The position numbers and the translations under genes are program-made. The notes under the pieces were generated by a model. It was not told the origin of the DNA. It was given only the letters and a program-made list of their open reading frames with translations, and made no database searches. A stretch of 64,000 nucleotides of DNA from Diplosphaera chodatii (taxonomy: Eukaryota; Chlorophyta; Trebouxiophyceae; Prasiolales; Stichococcaceae). Positions 59,501-64,000 of this stretch are shown in pieces; positions within the stretch are counted from its first letter, which is position 1, and every line of letters begins with the position of its first letter. The stretch lies in NCBI GenBank assembly GCA_032358165.1, contig JAALGY010000062.1, positions 868,001 through 932,000 of the forward strand, written 5' to 3'.

Positions 59501-60500
59501 AGTTTCCGCAGCGGTGGCCGCGGCTCCTGATTAACTTCCTGACATTTCCTTGGCGCAGCCTTCACGTGGTCCGACTGATAGGGCCGCTGCAGCGCACAAA
59601 TGCCTGACGTTTGCATGAAGGCGGTGTTCTGCAAGTCGGTCACAATGACAGCAGCACACGGCTGGCACGTGATACGACATCTACACATAGAGGCAGCGCT
59701 CTGCAAGTTGGTTGAAAATGACAGCAGCACACAGATGGCATGTGAAACGACATCCACACATGACGAGGCGAGCGCACCCTGTGAAAGGTGCGGTCGGTGA
59801 CGAACATCCTATCGTACTCTTCACCCACTTGAGCGCGCCTGCCAACACCCGCAGCTCCTGCCGCTGGTTTATCTGCAGTCTCCCTCAGAGGATGGGCAGG
59901 ACTCGGCAACTCGCCACCAGAGCCTGCTGGAAGCTGGCCTGCAGCACCTGCTGTGGTGCAGGGTTTGGCTGCAGCAGCAGCACTAGCTGCAATGCTGTCC
60001 ATGTTCTGCTGAACCCTTCTTGCCTTCGCCAGCTCCCGTTGCTGCGCCTCGGGTGTCAGGAGGCTGCGAAATGCTTCCTGCAGGACATGTGGCAGCGCAA
60101 GCATGCAGGACATGCAGGACATGCTTGATGCAGGCGTGCATATGGTGTTGAGCGGGAGACGTTAAAGATCGATCTGCGCAAACTCCTGGCATATTGATAC
60201 TTCCCTGCGCAAGTTCGTCAGGGTCCCTGTTAAGTGGCTTCGCCTGTATACCCTCTAGAATGCTCTGCAGCGAGGATCCCGTCAGGGGTGAAACGTCATC
60301 AGCAGCACCTGCATGAACTATCTGTAAGCCGCTCAAAATCACCTCATGATGTACATCTGAACAGCTTACACCCGGTGTCATCGCCTCCTGCGGACTTGTC
60401 ATTGCCCTGCATAGGCCGCCAGACCAGCCGCCGCCTGTAGCACAGTCCCAGAAATCTCACCTGAACCTGATTGCACTTCGCAAGCGAGTTCGAAGCGTGA
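56526..60500 (-). CDS. RS-rich protein of unknown family
   Basis: I cannot name the family. The 3'-most exon (about 57,490 to stop 56526) encodes a long Ser/Arg/His-rich region with SRFRSPRRSVSRSRSYRRRS and similar RS dipeptide clusters, typical of nuclear splicing-related proteins. It ends in an acidic Ala/Thr/Val tail (TEVATEAVATTEVAS). Upstream minus-strand segments with coding character and splice-like borders are TFESTCRTQVLLRLLSIDTV with CQSSGALCILECQPDADDSG (about 58,985-58,875) joined to VVNRRSYLTGML; MQLRLGNFGSGAISPEDARA; an alpha-helical Glu/Lys stretch near 58,150; a Pro-rich region near 59,200-59,450; EEYDRMFVTDRTFH; and FRSLLTPEAQQRELAKARRV near 60,050. I assume one gene, but two are possible. 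The start is not found and should lie below the divergent RTCA start at 60817. Confidence 0.42.
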
Positions 60501-60816
60501 TGCACTGTGATCTGTGCACAGACCCGCAGGAAGGCGAACGCTTTGGATGACCTGACAGGAAAGCAGCACCGCAGCTCCTGACGTGGTTGGTGGGCGTCTG
60601 CACCTGAACATTTGGCTCGAGTGCAGCGCACCAAGACGCTGCAAGCTGGCAGTTCTACCGATACCCTGCAGTCGATCAATACAACTTGACACACATACGC
60701 AACTCCGATCTGTCGTGCCCTGCTTCCACCGCCTGCAGCGCACCACCTGCAGGGTGCGGCGTCTGCCGCACCCCTCACCGCGGCAGCGGGGCACAGCGTA
60801 CCCACTCTCGGCAGCA

Positions 60817-62733
60817 ATGCCTGACGGCTGTGGCGCGGTGGTTGTGGACGGTGAGCACCCTGCCGCGAGACAGTCACATTTGCAGCTTGGAGGTCCCTCC
60901 GTCGCCGTGACATCATGCCGCGTGTCACGCAGGCAGCCAGCTGGAGGGCGGCGGCCAGATCCTGCGCAATGCTGCTGCGCTGGTGTGGTCCTCCGGGACC
61001 CCGCGCTACCAGCTTGCCAGGCCGTCTCATCTGTGCCTTGTGTCCTGCTTCACTGCATGCAGCAAGCTTGCATCAGCTACTGTACTGCTGTGCGCAGGCT
61101 GCAATCACGGGAATGCCGGTGCGTATTGACAAGATCCGAGCCGGGCGCAGCAAGCCGGGCCTGCGGCCGCAGCACGCCGCAGGGCTTCAGCTGGTGGCGG
61201 ACATGTGCGGCGCGAAGCTCACCGGCTGTGAGGTCGACTCGACTAGCATCACGCTGGAGCCGGGCCGGCTGCGAGCGGGACGGTTTGCAGCAGACACCAA
61301 AACCGCAGGCAGCTGCATGCTGATGGTGCAGGCGTCGCTGCCGTGCGCACTGCTGGCGGCTGACCCAGCAACACAGCAGGCAGCAGAGCGGACCAGCCCT
61401 GAGGACACCTTCCCGACAGCCGTTGAGCTGCATGGCGGAACAGGTGCTGGAATGAGGGTACTGGCAGCGACATGGATGTGATGGTGGTGCATTGCAGCTG
61501 GCGCGTGATGCAGAGCCATGCACTGCAAGCACACGGGTGTAGCTGTTGCTGGCTGCAGATGCGGCAATGGCACCGCCGTACGGCTACAGCGAGCACGTGC
61601 TGCTGCCGATGCTGCGGCAGCACCTGGGCCTGCGGCTGGACATGCAGTGCCTCAGACACGGCGCCTTCCCCAAGGCGAGCCCAAGACACAGACACCGAGA
61701 AGCTGCCACCGATTGCCTCAGCAGTAATCTGGGGTGTGCACTGTTTTCCTATCGTGATGCTGTCAACTGGTAGCATGCCAAAGTGCGTCACTCTCCATCC
61801 AGGGTGGGGGTGTGGTGTCCCTCAAGGCGGTGTCGCTGCCCGCCGGCAGCTGCCTGCCGCCGCTGCACCTCACGAAGCGTGGCGCAGTCACCTCGGTGCT
61901 TGTGGAGGCGGCCGCTTGGGGCCGCATCGACACGCCCGTCGCAGAGCGCATGGCAGCCGCAGCCGTGCAGGCTCTGAAGAAGGCAGGCAGATATCATCTG
62001 TGCCATGTAGAAAGTGATGCATTGCAGTCCTTTGATGCGTACGTGCAGCAACATTGCAGCGCCTACAGCTCGCCAGCGTTGTCGCTGCTCCTGGTGCTGC
62101 AGGGCGATGCGTCCCTGCGCAGCGTCATCGAGTCGAGGACTTGCCGCCCGCCTGGCGAGGGCACCGGCGGCAGCGTCGTCCTGGTGGCACAGACCGACAC
62201 GGGCTGCATCTTCGGGGCCTCAGGTGCACCTCTGAGGGCCCAGACGCGCATCAGTCGTTGTTCAAATGTCCTGATTCGCCGCTGACTGACATTTGTATCC
62301 TTGGAGCCTGAGACAATGTTGGACCATTGGCAGGCCTGGCGGAGAAGGGCGTCAAGGCAGAGGATGTAGGCCGCATTGCGGCCGACTCGCTGCTCGAGGC
62401 GCTTGCCACAGGCGGCTGCGTGGACGAGTGGCTGCAGGACCAGCTGGTCGTGTTCATGGCACTGGCGTCTGGCAGGTGCTGTCGGCCGTACCTGGCCTCT
62501 ACGCTACCGAGCGCAATGCACCGCGGCTGTTGCTTAGGCTGCTGAGAACGTAATGCTGAACATGCAGGTCGCAGATGCTGTGCGGCGAGCTGACGCTGCA
62601 CACCCGCACAGCTATAGCAGTGTCTGAGCAGCTGACGTCTGCCATATTTGAAGTGAAGCAGCAGAGCGGCGGCCAGTATCTTGTCACGTGCAATGGTGCG
62701 GCAATTGCAGCCCAGCGAGCTGCCCTTGCGTAG
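60817..62733 (+). CDS. RTCA: RNA 3'-terminal phosphate cyclase
   Basis: Converts RNA 3'-phosphate ends to 2',3'-cyclic phosphates with ATP through a covalent His-AMP intermediate; RNA repair and processing. Exons 60817-60850 ([12 protein letters not shown]) and 60933-60982 ([16 protein letters not shown]) are short but phase-exact. Exon 61098 onward gives [20 protein letters not shown] and [20 protein letters not shown]. Then [20 protein letters not shown] to FPK is joined by a GC-AG intron (AAG|gcgagc, from 61675) to [15 protein letters not shown]. Later exons: [39 protein letters not shown] and [20 protein letters not shown]. The last exon is [20 protein letters not shown] through to [12 protein letters not shown]. 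The catalytic His expected before the [10 protein letters not shown] strand is not obvious in this model, so that junction deserves checking. TGTAA at 63049-63053 may be its poly(A) signal. Confidence 0.88.
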
Positions 62734-62926
62734 ACGAATGCCACGCATTCTTGCACTCATTGTTCGACACCTCGATGCAAGATCAAACCAGTGACACTTG
62801 TGCAACAGCAGCGAGGGAAAATGAGCATGACATGGCAATATGCCCAACAGCATGAAATCAGGATCGTAGCAACAACTCGACACATAGCCGCAGCAAGTCA
62901 ACAGTCGAAAACAATGTGAACTTCCG
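62734..62926. other. Short convergent spacer, RTCA and PCO
   Basis: Only about 190 bases separate the two stops. The nearest plus-strand TGTAA (63049-63053) lies inside a PCO intron, so the two transcripts may overlap at their 3' ends. Confidence 0.4.
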
Positions 62927-64000
62927 TCAAGCATGTGGGCGCAAGCCCCTGTATGGGACAGTCACTACGTTGAAACTGTCCGGCGGCTGAGTTTCCTGCG
63001 CCAGCACCACAGCTCATGGTCAGTTTGCCATTGCAACTGTGCTATGTACTGTAATATTTCGATGACGGATGCAGCAGGTGAAATCAGTGCCGTGGACTTG
63101 CCTTCAGCTGCGCAGGTGCATCCTGTACAACGGCGTAGTATGTGCAGTCCCGGCCTGCAGCACCGTCACATGGACCTCAGTAGATGACTGGAAGACTGGC
63201 AGGTCTGCAACAAGATGAGCATGCAATGAGCAAGCCGTGTGTCTGCTGTGGCAAGCGTGCCTCCTTTCGGATCGTAAGCTGGCGCCAGCACATCAAGGAT
63301 GGCCACATCTGTCACGGCGGTCAGGCAGTGCATGTTGCCGCCGTAGTCAGGTCCCAGTATTGCAATGTCGTCAGCGGCAAGACTGCTGTCTGCGGCCAGC
63401 TGAGCAGCGTGCTGCTGCTTGTCAACCCAGTCGTAACCCAGGACATGCAACTGGCCGTACAGCACCCTGCAGGTGTACACATTCTCAGCAAGAAAACGAT
63501 AGCGTCACATCTGCATGCACCAGATGAAAAATCTGGCTGCACGCTGACCTGGATAGTACGTGCATGCCAGGGTGGTCATGCAGCGGCAACGCTGCTCCGC
63601 GATGCATGGCAAAGATGCCCATGCTGACATTCCTGTCCTCGAAGCTGTGCAACGGGAAGTGAAGCCTCGTCAGAAGCAATACTATACATGACCACTGTGG
63701 CAAGCCGGACACTTGTGTTGCAGTAAATGATGCACATCAGCTCACATGTGCTGGTAGCTGATGGGATGCTGCGACCGCACTGCAGCTGGTGTGCCATGCT
63801 CGTCAGACTGTGTGGTTGCGTCATGCAACCCCAGCTCCTTGAATGGCACCTCCGCTGCACAGTGCACGGTATACGGCGGTCAGCGCAGGCTGCTGCATTT
63901 GCGGAAGCGCCACTTCCAACCACGTCGACAGCATGATGATTGAAGCACCCACTCAGGGCTGCCTTCACGTCCTGCAGCGCCTCTGCTGATGGCTGATGGC
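62927..64000 (-). CDS. Plant cysteine oxidase (ADO/PCO), 5' end cut by window
   Basis: Iron-dependent thiol dioxygenase that oxidises N-terminal Cys of target proteins, feeding the Cys/Arg N-degron oxygen-sensing pathway. Seen from the right edge leftwards: ALQDVKAALSGCFNHH; VPFKELGLHD with ISYQHM; SFEDRNVSMGIFAMHRGAAL; PLHDHPGMHVLSR, which carries two of the three iron-binding His residues in HDH; LYGQLHVLGYDWVDKQQHAA; ILGPDYGGNMHCLTAVTDVA with the third His; ILDVLAPAYDPKGGRDCTYY; then ETQPPDSFNVVTVPYRGLRP ending HA-stop at 62927. The intron starting at 63101 has a consensus GC donor (AAG|gcaagt). The first exon or exons lie past position 64000. Confidence 0.9.

Overview
This window reads as nuclear DNA of a green alga, most likely a trebouxiophyte-like chlorophyte. 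It is GC-rich. Almost every gene is split into short exons of about 20-200 bases by GT-AG introns, with a noticeable minority of GC-AG introns. Several proteins carry plastid-type N-terminal extensions. TGTAA, the green algal polyadenylation signal, follows several stop codons. The gene content (plastid bL34, plastid triose-phosphate translocator, plant cysteine oxidase, 3-ketoacyl-CoA synthase, plant-cytosolic-type pyruvate kinase) is that of a photosynthetic eukaryote. I see no bacterial operon, CRISPR array, tRNA, rRNA or transposon.

Layout from left to right. The minus-strand block 1-7920 holds a serine carboxypeptidase (cut by the left edge), a 14-exon very-long-chain 3-ketoacyl-CoA synthase and the splicing factor BUD13. 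A small unidentified minus-strand gene follows near 8540-8990. Next is a 6.6 kb plus-strand gene (9331-15924) for a GRIK/CaMKK-like protein kinase. Its catalytic domain is split by an insert of about 850 residues and is followed by a cyclic-nucleotide-binding-like domain. After it come pterin-4a-carbinolamine dehydratase (-), plastid ribosomal protein bL34 (+), a Lon protease (-), N-acetylglucosaminyltransferase I (-), an ABC1/UbiB kinase (+), a VLRF1-domain protein (-), a plastid phosphate translocator (+), a class IV PLP aminotransferase-like protein (-), PI31 proteasome regulator (+), pyruvate kinase (-), a pappalysin-like metalloprotease with a KAPT-repeat tail (+), a short-chain dehydrogenase (-), tubulin cofactor C (+), an RS-rich protein (-), RNA 3'-phosphate cyclase (+) and a plant cysteine oxidase (-, cut by the right edge).

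From about 9.3 kb onward the genes alternate strand almost perfectly, giving convergent and divergent pairs with short spacers. The genes do not form one pathway. They are housekeeping functions in lipid elongation, splicing, proteolysis, N-glycan processing, carbon metabolism and RNA repair. The most unusual locus is the split kinase with the cNMP-binding-like tail. Exon coordinates are my own reading of splice sites and reading-frame continuity; no transcript evidence was available.
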